DNA of 64,000 bases from Pseudomonas canadensis (GCF_000503215.1 NZ_AYTD01000018.1:1-64000), one strand, 5' to 3'; shown: positions 35,654-45,513, numbered from the stretch's first letter. Translations and numbers: made by a program. The notes: generated by a model from the letters alone, not told the origin.

Positions 35654-35743
35654 CGTAGGAGCTGGCTTGCCGGCGATGGCAGCATATCAATCACAGAATA
35701 CGTTGGCTGACACACCGCTATCGCTGGCAAGCCAGCTCCTACA
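35654..35743. repeat. REPIN, GTAGGAGCTGGCTTGCCGGCG type
   Basis: CGTAGGAGCTGGCTTGCCGG and the inverted GCTGGCAAGCCAGCTCCTAC flank a spacer of about 45 nt. The element lies between the DUF599 gene and the braB terminator. Confidence 0.85.
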
Positions 35744-35765
35744 GGATCGTGTTCTATAAGCATAA

Positions 35766-35797
35766 AAAATGCCCCGTATCGATTGATACGAGGCATT
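35766..35797. terminator. braB: Terminator hairpin downstream of braB
   Basis: AAATGCCCCGTATC and GATACGAGGCATTT pair around GATT with one mismatch. A-rich and T-rich flanks on both sides make it a likely bidirectional terminator. It is 25 nt after the braB stop. Confidence 0.85.
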
Positions 35798-35821
35798 TCC
35801 TTGTAACGTAAACCCGCTTGT

Positions 35822-37135
35822 TTAAGCGATAGCTTCGCTACGCTTGCCGAGCATACGATCAACCACAAACGCCACAGCCAGTGTCATCACCGACGGCACC
35901 AGCCACGCCAGGCCCTGCTCGCTCAGCGGCAGGTTGGCCAATTGCGCAGGCATCCAATCCGCGAGGCCAGCGCCCTTGAGCGCATCAATGCAACCAAAGA
36001 TGAACGACACCAGCATCACCGGACCGACGATGCGCCCCTGCTCCAGCCAGAAGTCTTTGCAGAAGCTCAACGCCACCAGCACGATGCACGGCGGGTAGAT
36101 CGCCGTGAGTACCGGGATCGAGAACGCGATCAGCTTGGTCAGGCCCAGGTTGGACACGAACAGCGAGAACAGCGCCAGGATCACCACCAGCGTCTTGTAG
36201 GACAGCGGCAGGATACGGCTGAAGTACTCGGCGCAGGCGCAGGTCAGGCCTACGGCGGTGACCAGGCATGCCAGGGAGATCAGCACGGCCAGGAAGCCGC
36301 TGCCCAGGGAACCGAAGGTGTGTTGCACATAAGCGTGCAGCACCGCCGCGCCGTTGCTTGCACCGGCGGCAACCGCGTGGCTGCCCGAGCCGAGGCGGAA
36401 CAGGCTGATGTACACCAGGGCCAAGCCCACACCGGCGATCAGGCCGGCAATGATCGCGTAGCGGGTGATCAGCTTCGGCGACTCAACACCACGGGACCGG
36501 ATCGCATTGACGATCACGATGCCAAACACCAGTGCCCCCAGAGTATCCATGGTCAGGTAACCATTGATGAAACCTTGGGAGAACGGCGCAGCCACGTATT
36601 CCGGGGTGGCGACACCCACTTCACCGGCCGGCAGGGCAAAGGCGGCGATACCGAGGATGGCCAGCGCAATGATCTTCAGCGGTGCGAGGAAGCGCCCCAC
36701 AGTGTCCAGCAGTCGTCCTGGGTACAGGGAGACAAAGAACACCACCAGGAAATACACCGAACTGTAGAGGAACAACGCCAGCGGGCTTTCGCCGGTCAAC
36801 GGCGCCAGGCCCACTTCAAAGGACACGGTGGCGGTACGCGGGGTGGCGAACAGCGGCCCTACCGCCAGATACGCCGCCGCCGCCAGCAGGCCACCGGCGA
36901 TCTTGCCGATCGGGCTGCTCAACGCGTCCATACCGCCGCCGACCTTGGCCAGGGCGATCACGGTGACCACCGGCAGGCCGACGGCCGTGATCAGAAAGCC
37001 CAGCGCTGCCATCCAGACGTGAGGTCCGGACTGCAAACCAACGATAGGCGGGAAGATGATGTTGCCGGCGCCCACGAACAGGGCAAACGTCATAAAGCCC
37101 AACGCCAGGATATCCTGGCTTTTCAACACTTTCAT
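35822..37135 (-). CDS. braB: Branched-chain amino acid transporter BraB/BrnQ family
   Basis: This 437-residue LIVCS-family sodium-coupled carrier takes up leucine, isoleucine and valine. It has about 12 membrane segments. The start MKVLKSQDILALGFM is the family start, followed by FALFVGAGNIIFPP. The length matches BraB of P. aeruginosa, whose gene also lies beside sucD. The frame continues upstream to 37354, but without family similarity. The ribosome-binding site is weak. No regulatory motif was identified with confidence. Confidence 0.95.
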   Translation of the reverse strand: MKVLKSQDILALGFMTFALFVGAGNIIFPPIVGLQSGPHVWMAALGFLITAVGLPVVTVIALAKVGGGMDALSSPIGKIAGGLLAAAAYLAVGPLFATPRTATVSFEVGLAPLTGESPLALFLYSSVYFLVVFFVSLYPGRLLDTVGRFLAPLKIIALAILGIAAFALPAGEVGVATPEYVAAPFSQGFINGYLTMDTLGALVFGIVIVNAIRSRGVESPKLITRYAIIAGLIAGVGLALVYISLFRLGSGSHAVAAGASNGAAVLHAYVQHTFGSLGSGFLAVLISLACLVTAVGLTCACAEYFSRILPLSYKTLVVILALFSLFVSNLGLTKLIAFSIPVLTAIYPPCIVLVALSFCKDFWLEQGRIVGPVMLVSFIFGCIDALKGAGLADWMPAQLANLPLSEQGLAWLVPSVMTLAVAFVVDRMLGKRSEAIA

Positions 37136-37403
37136 TTCGGGAAATACCACACTACTGAATCGGAATTTAGAGAGGGATTCCCTATGGATGAGGGAAATAC
37201 TGCCGGCCCTTATGGGAGCCGACCGGTCTAGCGCGGGGCTTCCTTTTGGGATGCGCACGCATAAAGAGGCGGCTAGGGTACAGAAATTGGCTGACGAACG
37301 CACTGTTGCGGGGCGGACTGTCCGATAAGCGACATCTCTATGTCGCGTTTTCATACTTAATCTGGCAATGCAGATAAGTTACACAGCCATGCCATACAAA
37401 AAA

Positions 37404-37433
37404 CTGTAGGAGCCTGCTTGCCGGCTCCTACAG
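37404..37433. repeat. Single REP hairpin
   Basis: CTGTAGGAGCC and GGCTCCTACAG form an 11-bp stem around TGCTTGCC. It is a lone REP core, not paired into a REPIN. It lies between sucD's terminator and braB. Confidence 0.75.
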
Positions 37434-37455
37434 AAAATGTGGTTACTTAGAAAGC

Positions 37456-37483
37456 ACAAAGGCCACCCGAAGGTGGCCTTTGT
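37456..37483 (-). terminator. Intrinsic terminator of sucCD
   Basis: ACAAAGGCCACC and GGTGGCCTTTGT form a perfect 12-bp stem with the tetraloop CGAA just past the sucD stop. The T-rich flank on the minus strand supports an intrinsic terminator for the sucCD transcript. Confidence 0.9.
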
Positions 37484-37512
37484 GTTGGTGAAGCGTCAGT
37501 TAAGCGCGAGGC

Positions 37513-38394
37513 TTACTTGACAGCCCAACCGGTCAGCTCGGACAAAGCCTTGCCGATGTCTGCCAGCGAACGCACGGTTTTAACGCCTGCGTCTTCCAGG
37601 GCAGCAAACTTCTCGTCTGCAGTGCCCTTGCCGCCAGAGATGATTGCGCCAGCATGGCCCATGCGCTTGCCAGCAGGGGCAGTCACACCAGCGATGTAGG
37701 AAACAACCGGCTTGGTCACGTGTGCCTTGATGTAGGCAGCCGCTTCTTCTTCAGCCGAACCGCCGATCTCACCGATCATTACGATCGCTTCGGTCTTCGG
37801 GTCTTCCTGGAACAGTTTCAGGATGTCGATGAAGTTCGAGCCTGGGATCGGGTCACCGCCGATGCCGACGCAAGTCGACTGACCGAAACCGGCGTCAGTG
37901 GTCTGCTTCACAGCTTCGTAGGTCAGGGTGCCGGAACGGGAAACGATACCGACCTTGCCTGGCAAGTGAATGTGACCTGGCATGATGCCGATCTTGCATT
38001 CGCCTGGAGTGATCACGCCTGGGCAGTTAGGGCCGATCAGGACTACGCCCAGCTCGTCGCACTTAACTTTAGCGTCCAGCATGTCCAGGGTAGGAATGCC
38101 TTCGGTGATGCAGACGATCAGCTTGATGCCGCCGAATGCTGCTTCCAGGATCGAGTCCTTGCAGAAAGGAGCTGGAACGTAGATCACGCTGGCGGTGGCG
38201 CCAGTGGCAGCTACAGCGTCTTTCACGGTGTTGAACACTGGCAGACCCAGGTGCTCGGTGCCGCCCTTACCAGGTGTTACGCCGCCAACCATCTTGGTGC
38301 CGTATTCGATGGCTTGCTGGGTGTGGAAACTACCTTGCGAACCGGTAATACCCTGGCAGATAACTTTGGTGTCTTTATTGATCAGGACGCTCAT
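37513..38394 (-). CDS. sucD: Succinyl-CoA synthetase alpha subunit
   Basis: This is the ATP/GTP-dependent succinyl-CoA ligase alpha subunit, 293 residues. It carries the CoA site near the N-terminus (QGITGSQGSFH) and the phospho-His near 247 in GHAGAIISGGKG. It converts succinyl-CoA to succinate with SucC. The start codon overlaps sucC's stop (TAATG), so the two are co-translated. A terminator follows. Confidence 0.98.
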   Translation of the reverse strand: MSVLINKDTKVICQGITGSQGSFHTQQAIEYGTKMVGGVTPGKGGTEHLGLPVFNTVKDAVAATGATASVIYVPAPFCKDSILEAAFGGIKLIVCITEGIPTLDMLDAKVKCDELGVVLIGPNCPGVITPGECKIGIMPGHIHLPGKVGIVSRSGTLTYEAVKQTTDAGFGQSTCVGIGGDPIPGSNFIDILKLFQEDPKTEAIVMIGEIGGSAEEEAAAYIKAHVTKPVVSYIAGVTAPAGKRMGHAGAIISGGKGTADEKFAALEDAGVKTVRSLADIGKALSELTGWAVK

Positions 38395-39560
38395 TATTTG
38401 CCCTCCGCAGCTTTGACAACTTGTTGAGCAGCGTCGGTCAGGCTGGTAGCCGCGATGATGTTCAAACCGCTTTCTGCCAGTACTTTAGCGCCCAGTTCAG
38501 CGTTGTTACCTTCAAGGCGAACAACAACCGGGATTTTAACGCCGACTTCTTTCACTGCACCGATGATGCCTTCGGCAATCATGTCGCAACGAACGATGCC
38601 GCCGAAGATGTTGACCAGTACTGCAGCGACGTTGGAGTCGGACAGGATGATCTTGAAAGCTTCGGTTACGCGTTCTTTGGTAGCACCACCGCCCACGTCG
38701 AGGAAGTTGGCTGGTTTGCCGCCATGCAGGTTGACGATGTCCATGGTACCCATGGCCAGGCCAGCACCGTTGACCATGCAGCCGATGTTACCTTCCAGGG
38801 CTACGTAGTTCAGTTCGAACTTGGCAGCGTGCGCTTCGCGCGGATCGTCTTGCGACGGATCGTGGAAAGTCTTCAGCTTAGGCTGACGGTACATGGCGTT
38901 GGCGTCGATGTTGATCTTGGCGTCCAGGCAGTGCAGATCGCCGTCAGCCTTGATCACCAGCGGGTTCACTTCCAGCAGGGCCAGATCGTGATCCTGGAAC
39001 AGCTTGGCCAGACCGACGAAGATCTTGGCGAACTGGGCAACTTGCTTGCCTTCCAGGCCCAGCTGGAAAGCCAGCTCGCGACCCTGGAATGGCTGAGCGC
39101 CAACCAGTGGATCGATAGTAGCTTTCAGAATTTTTTCTGGGGTTTCTTCGGCGATCTTCTCAATGTCCACGCCACCTTCGGTGGAAGCCATGAACACGAT
39201 GCGACGGCTCGAACGGTCAACGACAGCGCCCAGGTACAGCTCTTTAGCGATATCAGTGCACGATTCAACCAGGATCTTGGTGACTGGCTGGCCATTGGCA
39301 TCAGTCTGGTAAGTCACCAGACGCTTGCCCAGCCACTGCTGTGCGAAGGCCTTGGCGTCTTCTTTGCTGCGAACCAGCTTAACGCCGCCCGCTTTACCGC
39401 GACCACCGGCGTGGACCTGGGCTTTGACAACCCACTCGCTGCCGCCGATTTTGTCGCAAGCTTCTGCTGCTGCTTCCGGGGTGTCTACTGCGTAGCCCTT
39501 GGAAACTGGCAGGCCGTATTCAGCGAACAGCTGCTTACCCTGATACTCGTGAAGATTCAT
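38394..39560 (-). CDS. sucC: Succinyl-CoA synthetase beta subunit
   Basis: This is the 388-residue beta subunit, with an ATP-grasp domain and the family N-terminus MNLHEYQGKQLFAEYGLP. The nucleotide-specificity region and GGATKERV are present. The start at 39560 is the family start; the frame extends upstream to 39608 without support. It forms an operon with sucD. The 204-bp region before it holds tandem hairpins. Confidence 0.98.
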   Translation of the reverse strand: MNLHEYQGKQLFAEYGLPVSKGYAVDTPEAAAEACDKIGGSEWVVKAQVHAGGRGKAGGVKLVRSKEDAKAFAQQWLGKRLVTYQTDANGQPVTKILVESCTDIAKELYLGAVVDRSSRRIVFMASTEGGVDIEKIAEETPEKILKATIDPLVGAQPFQGRELAFQLGLEGKQVAQFAKIFVGLAKLFQDHDLALLEVNPLVIKADGDLHCLDAKINIDANAMYRQPKLKTFHDPSQDDPREAHAAKFELNYVALEGNIGCMVNGAGLAMGTMDIVNLHGGKPANFLDVGGGATKERVTEAFKIILSDSNVAAVLVNIFGGIVRCDMIAEGIIGAVKEVGVKIPVVVRLEGNNAELGAKVLAESGLNIIAATSLTDAAQQVVKAAEGK

Positions 39561-39637
39561 GCTTTTTACCGTCTTCGTTAGGTACTGCGCATTCGGCGCT
39601 GCGCTCATTATGAGTGCCGCGCCACCTGTGACTGCTG

Positions 39638-39715
39638 CTTGCGCAACTTGCGGGGCTCAAGGCCCGTAAAGCTGCGCAAGACTGCGTCCAGCGGATATTC
39701 CGCGGTGAGTCTTGC
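39638..39715 (-). promoter_or_regulatory. Two overlapping hairpins between lpdG and sucC
   Basis: CTTGCGCA (39638-39645) pairs with TGCGCAAG (39673-39680), with inner CGGG/CCCG pairing. GCAAGACT (39676-39683) pairs with AGTCTTGC (39708-39715), with inner GCGGA/TCCGC. The two hairpins share GCAAG, so only one can form at a time. This could be a processing or attenuation element. Confidence 0.55.
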
Positions 39716-39764
39716 GCGCAAGGCTCACGACGGGCAACTCCGCCGTGGTTTCTTATTATCTCGC

Positions 39765-41201
39765 TTAGCGCTTCTTCTTGTTGGCGATGTGGATGGCGCC
39801 GCCATTCACTGCCAACGCGGCTTCATGCAGCGCTTCGGACAGGGTCGGATGGGAGAAGACCATCATGCCCAGATCCTCGGCACTGGTGCCGAATTCCATA
39901 CCGATCGCGCCTTGCTGAACCAGTTCTGCAGCGCTTGGGCCAATCACGTGGACGCCCAATACGCGGTCAGTCTTGGCATCAGCGATGACCTTGACAAAAC
40001 CACCGGTGTCGTTGGCTGCCATGGCACGGCCAGAAGCGGCGAACGGGAAGGTGCCGACGTTAACTTCAACGCCTTCAGCTTTCAACTGCTGTTCGTTCTT
40101 GCCGACCCATGCAATTTCCGGGTGGGTGTAGATAACCGATGGGATCAGGTCGTAGTTCATCTGGGTCTTGTGGCCCTTGATGCGCTCGACAACCATGATG
40201 CCTTCTTCGGAAGCCTTGTGCGCCAGCATCATGCCACGCACCACGTCGCCGATGGCGTAGACGCCAGGCACGGTGGTCGCGCAGTGATCGTCAACGTGCA
40301 CATAACCGCGCTCGTCGAGGGTCACGCCGCTGTCAGCTGCCAGCAGGTCGGTGGTCACTGGACGGCGACCCACGGCTACGATCAGCTTGTCGAAAGTGAT
40401 GGTTTTTTCACCATCCTTGTCGGTGTAGTTGACGACAACTTCTTCACCGTTGACTTTCGAGCCGGTCACGCGAGCGCCCAGCTTGATGTCCAGACCTTGT
40501 TTGGTCAGGGTTTTCAGCGCTTCTTTGGACACAGCGGTGTCGGCAGCCAGCAGGAACGTGTCCAGGGCTTCCAGCACGGTGACTTCGGAACCCAGGCGGG
40601 ACCATACCGAACCCAGCTCCAGGCCGATTACGCCAGCGCCGATCACGCCCAGGCGCTTAGGCACTGCTTGGAATTCCAGGGCGCCAGTCGAATCAACGAT
40701 CACGTTCTGGTCAACTGGAGCAGGCGGGATGTCGATTGGACGCGAACCAGGGGCCAGGATCACGTTCTCGGCTTCGATGATTTCGGTCGAGCCGTCTGGC
40801 TTGGTGATTTCAACTTTCTTGCCAGCCAGCAGCTTGCCGTGGCCTTGCAGGGAAGTCACGCCGTTGGCCTTGAACAAGGTGGCAACGCCGGAAGTCAGGC
40901 CTTTAACGATGTTGGCTTTACGGCCGACCATTGCTGGCACGTCCATGGTCACGCCAGCATGGTTGATGCCGTGGATCGCGAAGCCGTCTTGGGCTTCGTG
41001 GAATTTCCAGGAGCTGTCCAGCAGCGCCTTGGAAGGAATGCAACCGACGTTCAGGCAAGTACCGCCCAGTGCCAGTTTGCCTTCCTTGTCGGTGTATTTT
41101 TCGATGCAAGCAGTCGAGAGGCCCAGTTGTGCGGCCTTGATGGCAGCAACGTAGCCGCCAGGACCTGCACCAATCACTACGACGTCAAATTTCTGTGTCA
41201 T
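39765..41201 (-). CDS. lpdG: Dihydrolipoamide dehydrogenase (E3)
   Basis: This FAD enzyme reoxidises dihydrolipoyl groups for the 2-oxoglutarate dehydrogenase complex, and for glycine cleavage in pseudomonads. The 478-residue protein has the FAD motif GAGPGGYVAA, the redox pair in GGTCLNVGCIPSK, the NAD motif GAGVIGLELGSVW and the active His in HAHPTLSE-like FSHPTLSEA. The start at 41201 is family-typical. It sits between sucB and sucC, as in P. aeruginosa. Confidence 0.97.
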   Translation of the reverse strand: MTQKFDVVVIGAGPGGYVAAIKAAQLGLSTACIEKYTDKEGKLALGGTCLNVGCIPSKALLDSSWKFHEAQDGFAIHGINHAGVTMDVPAMVGRKANIVKGLTSGVATLFKANGVTSLQGHGKLLAGKKVEITKPDGSTEIIEAENVILAPGSRPIDIPPAPVDQNVIVDSTGALEFQAVPKRLGVIGAGVIGLELGSVWSRLGSEVTVLEALDTFLLAADTAVSKEALKTLTKQGLDIKLGARVTGSKVNGEEVVVNYTDKDGEKTITFDKLIVAVGRRPVTTDLLAADSGVTLDERGYVHVDDHCATTVPGVYAIGDVVRGMMLAHKASEEGIMVVERIKGHKTQMNYDLIPSVIYTHPEIAWVGKNEQQLKAEGVEVNVGTFPFAASGRAMAANDTGGFVKVIADAKTDRVLGVHVIGPSAAELVQQGAIGMEFGTSAEDLGMMVFSHPTLSEALHEAALAVNGGAIHIANKKKR

Positions 41202-41219
41202 GAAAATAGATCCTCTATT

Positions 41220-41303
41220 AGCTTCAAGCTTCAAGCTCGGAGCTTCAAGCTGCAAGCCAAACTGCGTTTACTTGCAGCTTGTAGCTCGCAACTTGAAGCT
41301 GCT
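41220..41303. repeat. Palindromic AGCTTCAAGCTGCAAG repeat cluster
   Basis: Tandem AGCTTCAAGCT units and their inverted forms (CTTGCAGCTTGTAGCTCG, GCAACTTGAAGCTGCTTC) make a long imperfect palindrome between sucB and lpdG. The gap is 106 nt, so the element is transcribed within the operon. Such elements recur in Pseudomonas intergenic regions; the function is unknown. Confidence 0.75.
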
Positions 41304-41307
41304 TCAA

Positions 41308-42531
41308 TCAAATATCCAGAAGAAGACGAGCCGGGTCTTCCAGCAGGTTCTTGATGGTCACCAGGAAAGTCACGGCTTCTTTACCATCGATCAGGCGGTG
41401 ATCGTACGACAGCGCCAGGTACATCATTGGGCGGATCACGACTTGGCCGTTGATGGCCATCGGACGCTGGATGATGTTGTGCATGCCCAGGATTGCCGCT
41501 TGTGGTGGGTTGACAATCGGCGTCGACATCATCGAACCGAAGGTACCACCGTTGGTGATGGTGAAGGTACCGCCGGTCATCTCGTCGATGGTCAGCTTGC
41601 CGTCACGGGCTTTCTTGCCGAAGGTGGCGATGCCGCCTTCGATTTCAGCCAGGCTCATCAGTTCGGCGTTACGCAGTACTGGAACCACCAGGCCACGGTC
41701 GCTGGACACGGCAACGCCGACGTCGGCGTAGCCATGGTAAACGATGTCGTTGCCGTCGATGGAAGCGTTGACTGCCGGGAAGCGTTTCAGCGCTTCGGTG
41801 GCCGCTTTCACGAAGAAGGACATGAAGCCCAGGCGCACGCCGTTGTGGGACTTCTCGAACAGATCCTTGTACTTCGAACGCAGGGCCATGACTTCGGTCA
41901 TGTCGACTTCGTTGAAGGTGGTCAGCATCGCCATGTTCGACTGGGCTTCAACCAGACGCTTGGCCACGGTGGCACGTACGCGAGTCATCGGAACGCGCTT
42001 CTCGGTGCGGTCGCCAGCGGCGAACACAGGAGCAGCGGCGGCCGGGGCAGCAGCCTTGGCAGGTGCGGCAGCTGGAGCGTTTTTCTTGGCTTCAACAGCA
42101 GCAACCACGTCTTCCTTGGTGATGCGACCGTCTTTGCCGGTGCCTTTGACGGACGCCAGGTTGATGCCGTTCTCTTCAGCCAGCTGACGGGCAGCTGGTG
42201 CAGCGATCGGGTCTTCAGCGCCAGCAGCCGGAGCGGCGGCAGGAGCAGCGGCGGCTGCCGGTGCAGCGGCAGCAGGAGCAGCGGCAGCAGCGCTGCCCTC
42301 TTCGATCGAGCCCAGTACCTGGTTCGACAGAACGGTAGCGCCTTCTTCGGCAACGATTGCGCCCAGCACGCCGTCAGCTTCGGCCAATACTTCCAGCACG
42401 ACTTTGTCGGTCTCGATGTCAACGATCAGGTCGTCACGCTTTACAGCGTCGCCTGGTTTCTTGTGCCAAGTGGCAACGGTGCCATCGGCAACCGATTCCG
42501 GGAATGACGGGGCTTTGATTTCGATAGCCAT
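41308..42531 (-). CDS. sucB: 2-oxoglutarate dehydrogenase E2 (dihydrolipoyl succinyltransferase)
   Basis: This is the 407-residue core of the 2-oxoglutarate dehydrogenase complex. The lipoyl domain (1-75) has Lys43 in DIETDKVV. Ala/Pro-rich linkers flank an E3-binding domain (PAARQLAEENGI, about 115-150). The catalytic domain has the active His and Asp in SYDHRLIDG near the C-terminus. The E2 core transfers succinyl to CoA. It begins 44 nt after sucA. Confidence 0.97.
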   Translation of the reverse strand: MAIEIKAPSFPESVADGTVATWHKKPGDAVKRDDLIVDIETDKVVLEVLAEADGVLGAIVAEEGATVLSNQVLGSIEEGSAAAAAPAAAAPAAAAAPAAAPAAGAEDPIAAPAARQLAEENGINLASVKGTGKDGRITKEDVVAAVEAKKNAPAAAPAKAAAPAAAAPVFAAGDRTEKRVPMTRVRATVAKRLVEAQSNMAMLTTFNEVDMTEVMALRSKYKDLFEKSHNGVRLGFMSFFVKAATEALKRFPAVNASIDGNDIVYHGYADVGVAVSSDRGLVVPVLRNAELMSLAEIEGGIATFGKKARDGKLTIDEMTGGTFTITNGGTFGSMMSTPIVNPPQAAILGMHNIIQRPMAINGQVVIRPMMYLALSYDHRLIDGKEAVTFLVTIKNLLEDPARLLLDI

Positions 42532-42575
42532 TATCTGTGTGTCCTTAAAATTCGGTTTCAGTCAGCGCGAAGGCG

Positions 42576-45407
42576 TTAAACAGTAAAAGCATCTTGCAGC
42601 AGTTTTTCCTGCTGCTCGGCGTGCATCGACGCATAACCACATGCAGGTGCAGCAGAAGCATCGCGACCGGCGTACTCCAGGTTCAGCGCCTTGTTGTGGT
42701 TACCCATGCTGCGACGCAGGTGATGCTGGCTGCTGTACCACGCGCCCTGGTTCATCGGTTCTTCCTGGCACCACACCACGTTGGTGAGGTTGGTGTAAGG
42801 CGCGATGGCCTCCATCAGGTCGTCTTCCGGGAACGGGTAAAGCTGCTCGATACGCACGATGGCGATGTCTTCGCGGCCTTCGGCACGACGTTTTTCCAGC
42901 AGGTCGTAGTAGACCTTGCCGCTGCACAGGACCAGGCGAGTCACCTTGGCTGCGTCCAGCGTGTCGATTTCTGGAATAACAGTCTGGAACGAACCATCAG
43001 CCAGATCTTCCAGGGTCGAGATGGCCAATTTATGACGCAATAGCGACTTCGGTGTCAGCACTACCAGCGGCTTGCGCAGCGGGCGGATCACCTGGCGACG
43101 CAGCAAGTGGTAGATCTGGGCCGGGGTAGTCGGCACGCACACCTGGATGTTGTGCTCGGCGCACAGCTGCAGGTAACGCTCCAGACGGGCCGAGGAGTGC
43201 TCAGGACCCTGACCTTCATAACCGTGTGGCAGCAACATGGTCAGACCGCACAGGCGACCCCACTTGTGCTCGCCGCTGGTGATGAACTGGTCGATTACCA
43301 CTTGGGCGCCGTTGGCGAAGTCGCCGAACTGGGCTTCCCAGATCACCAGCGCGTTTGGCGTGGTGGTCGAGTAACCGTATTCGAACGCCAGAACCGCTTC
43401 TTCGGACAGGAACGAATCGTACAGATCGAAACGTGGCTGGCCTTCGTACAGGTTCTGCAACGGGATGTAGGTGCCCGCGTCTTTCTGGTTGTGCAATACC
43501 GCGTGACGGTGCGAGAACGTACCACGACCGATGTCCTGGCCGGTCATGCGGATCGGGTGACCTTCGAACGCCAGGGTCGCGTACGCCATGGTTTCGGCGT
43601 AACCCCAGTTGATCGGCAGGCCGCCGGCTTGCATCTTCTGACGGTCTTCGTAAATCTTCGCCACTTGGCGCTGAACCACGAAGCCTTCTGGAATTTCCAA
43701 CAGCTTGGCGGACAATTCCTGCAGGGTTTTCAGATCGAACGAGGTGTCGTGACGCGCAGTCCAGGCGTGGCCCAGGTACGGACGCCAGTCCACGAACAGC
43801 TCTTTGTTCGGCTCTTTAACCAGGCTTTTCACTACGTGCAGACCATTGTCCAGCGCGTTGCGGTATTCATCGACCTTGGCCTGAACACGCGCATCGTCAA
43901 CCACACCGGCCTTGGTCAGGCTTTCGGCGTAAAGCTCACGGGTGGTGCGCTGCTTGGTGATTTGCTGGTACATCAACGGCTGGGTGCCGCTTGGTTCGTC
44001 AGCTTCGTTGTGACCGCGACGGCGGTAGCAGACCAGGTCGATCACGACGTCACGCTTGAACTGCATGCGGTAGTCAATGGCCAACTGGGTCACGAACAAC
44101 ACAGCTTCCGGATCATCACCATTCACATGGAGGATCGGCGCCTGGATCATCTTGGCAACGTCGGTCGCGTACTCGGTGGAGCGCGCGTCCAGCGGATTGC
44201 TGATGGTGAAACCTACCTGGTTGTTGATGACGATGTGAACCGTACCGCCCGTCTTGAAGCCGCGTGTCTGCGACATCTGGAACGTTTCCAGGACCACGCC
44301 TTGACCGGCAAATGCCGCGTCACCGTGGATGGAAATTGGCAGAACTTTTTCACCGGTGGTGTCGTTACGACGATCCTGGCGAGCACGGACCGAACCCTCG
44401 ACCACTGGAGAAACGATTTCCAGGTGGGATGGGTTGAAGGCCATGGCCAGGTGAACTTCACCGCCGGTAGTCATCACGTTGGACGAGAAGCCCTGGTGGT
44501 ATTTAACGTCACCGGAACCCAACTCGACCTTCTTCTTGCCTTCGAACTCGTCGAACAGCTCACGCGGGTTCTTGCCGAAGGTGTTGACCAACACGTTCAG
44601 GCGACCACGGTGGGCCATGCCGATCACGATTTCCTTGGTGCCGTAGGAACCGGAACGCTGGATCAGCTCGTCGAGCATCGGGATCAGGCTTTCGCCGCCT
44701 TCCAGGCCGAAACGCTTGGTGCCCGGGTATTTGGTACCCAGGTATTTTTCCAGGCCTTCGGCAGCGGTTACGCGCTCAAGCAGGTGGCTGCGTACGTCAG
44801 CGGACAATACCGGACGACCACGCACACCTTCCAGGCGATGCTGGAACCAGTGGCGTTGCTCGGAATCGGTGATGTGCGTGAACTCAGCGCCGATGGTGCG
44901 GCAATATGTCTGCTGCAACGCTTCGTGAATTTCGCGTAGGCTCGCTTCCTCTTTGCCGATGAACAGGTCGCCGGCACGGAAGGTCGTATCAAGATCGGCA
45001 TTGGTCAAGCCGTAATGATTGATCGACAGGTCAGCAGGTGCAGGACGCTTCCAGAGCCCCAGCGGGTCAAGCTGGGCCGCCTGGTGGCCGCGCATCCGGT
45101 AGGCCTGGATCAGTCGCAATACTTCAACTTGCTTCTTCTCGTGCTCACTGCTCACGCTCCCGGCAGAAACCGGTTGGGCGCGGCGCTGGTTCTTTGCCAG
45201 CAGCACAAATTGATCGCGAATCGTTGCGTGCGATACATCGGTGGCAGCGTTGCCGTCTGAAGACAACGTCTGAAATTTGGTGCGCCATTCTTCTGGCACA
45301 GCGTTAGGGTCGTGCAGGTAGAGCTCATAAAGCTCTTCCACATAGGCAGCGTTACCACCTGAAAGATAGCCGCTGTTCCACATGCGCTGCATCACGCTTT
45401 CTTGCAT
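42576..45407 (-). CDS. sucA: 2-oxoglutarate dehydrogenase E1
   Basis: This is the 943-residue thiamine-diphosphate decarboxylase of the 2-oxoglutarate dehydrogenase complex. It carries FGLEGGESLIPML and GMAHRGRLNVL. In the ThDP region, GDAAFAGQGVV is followed by the magnesium ligand motif NNQVGFT. GAGGGTG precedes the ATG. It is followed by sucB and lpdG. The sdhB terminator and an 18-bp palindrome lie upstream. Confidence 0.98.
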   Translation of the reverse strand: MQESVMQRMWNSGYLSGGNAAYVEELYELYLHDPNAVPEEWRTKFQTLSSDGNAATDVSHATIRDQFVLLAKNQRRAQPVSAGSVSSEHEKKQVEVLRLIQAYRMRGHQAAQLDPLGLWKRPAPADLSINHYGLTNADLDTTFRAGDLFIGKEEASLREIHEALQQTYCRTIGAEFTHITDSEQRHWFQHRLEGVRGRPVLSADVRSHLLERVTAAEGLEKYLGTKYPGTKRFGLEGGESLIPMLDELIQRSGSYGTKEIVIGMAHRGRLNVLVNTFGKNPRELFDEFEGKKKVELGSGDVKYHQGFSSNVMTTGGEVHLAMAFNPSHLEIVSPVVEGSVRARQDRRNDTTGEKVLPISIHGDAAFAGQGVVLETFQMSQTRGFKTGGTVHIVINNQVGFTISNPLDARSTEYATDVAKMIQAPILHVNGDDPEAVLFVTQLAIDYRMQFKRDVVIDLVCYRRRGHNEADEPSGTQPLMYQQITKQRTTRELYAESLTKAGVVDDARVQAKVDEYRNALDNGLHVVKSLVKEPNKELFVDWRPYLGHAWTARHDTSFDLKTLQELSAKLLEIPEGFVVQRQVAKIYEDRQKMQAGGLPINWGYAETMAYATLAFEGHPIRMTGQDIGRGTFSHRHAVLHNQKDAGTYIPLQNLYEGQPRFDLYDSFLSEEAVLAFEYGYSTTTPNALVIWEAQFGDFANGAQVVIDQFITSGEHKWGRLCGLTMLLPHGYEGQGPEHSSARLERYLQLCAEHNIQVCVPTTPAQIYHLLRRQVIRPLRKPLVVLTPKSLLRHKLAISTLEDLADGSFQTVIPEIDTLDAAKVTRLVLCSGKVYYDLLEKRRAEGREDIAIVRIEQLYPFPEDDLMEAIAPYTNLTNVVWCQEEPMNQGAWYSSQHHLRRSMGNHNKALNLEYAGRDASAAPACGYASMHAEQQEKLLQDAFTV

Positions 45408-45513
45408 GCTTGGTCACCCTCGATTTGGGGACACCACCGGCGAAAACACCGAGTTTGCTTGCAAACGGCCAAGTGCAGCGACCAAAACAAGCCACTTAGG
45501 ATCACGCTGATAG

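Larger units (their letters stand above)
37136..37512. other. braB-sucD intergenic region
   Basis: This stretch holds a palindrome at 37329-37346 (GCGACAT/ATGTCGC around CTCT, then TTTT on the plus strand), a lone REP hairpin at 37404-37433 and the sucD terminator at 37456-37483. The rest, including the presumed braB promoter, was not resolved. Confidence 0.6.

Noticed and set aside
43107..44939. 610-codon open frame opposite sucA
   Set aside because: It is the antisense shadow of a highly conserved dehydrogenase gene, with no family motif of its own.
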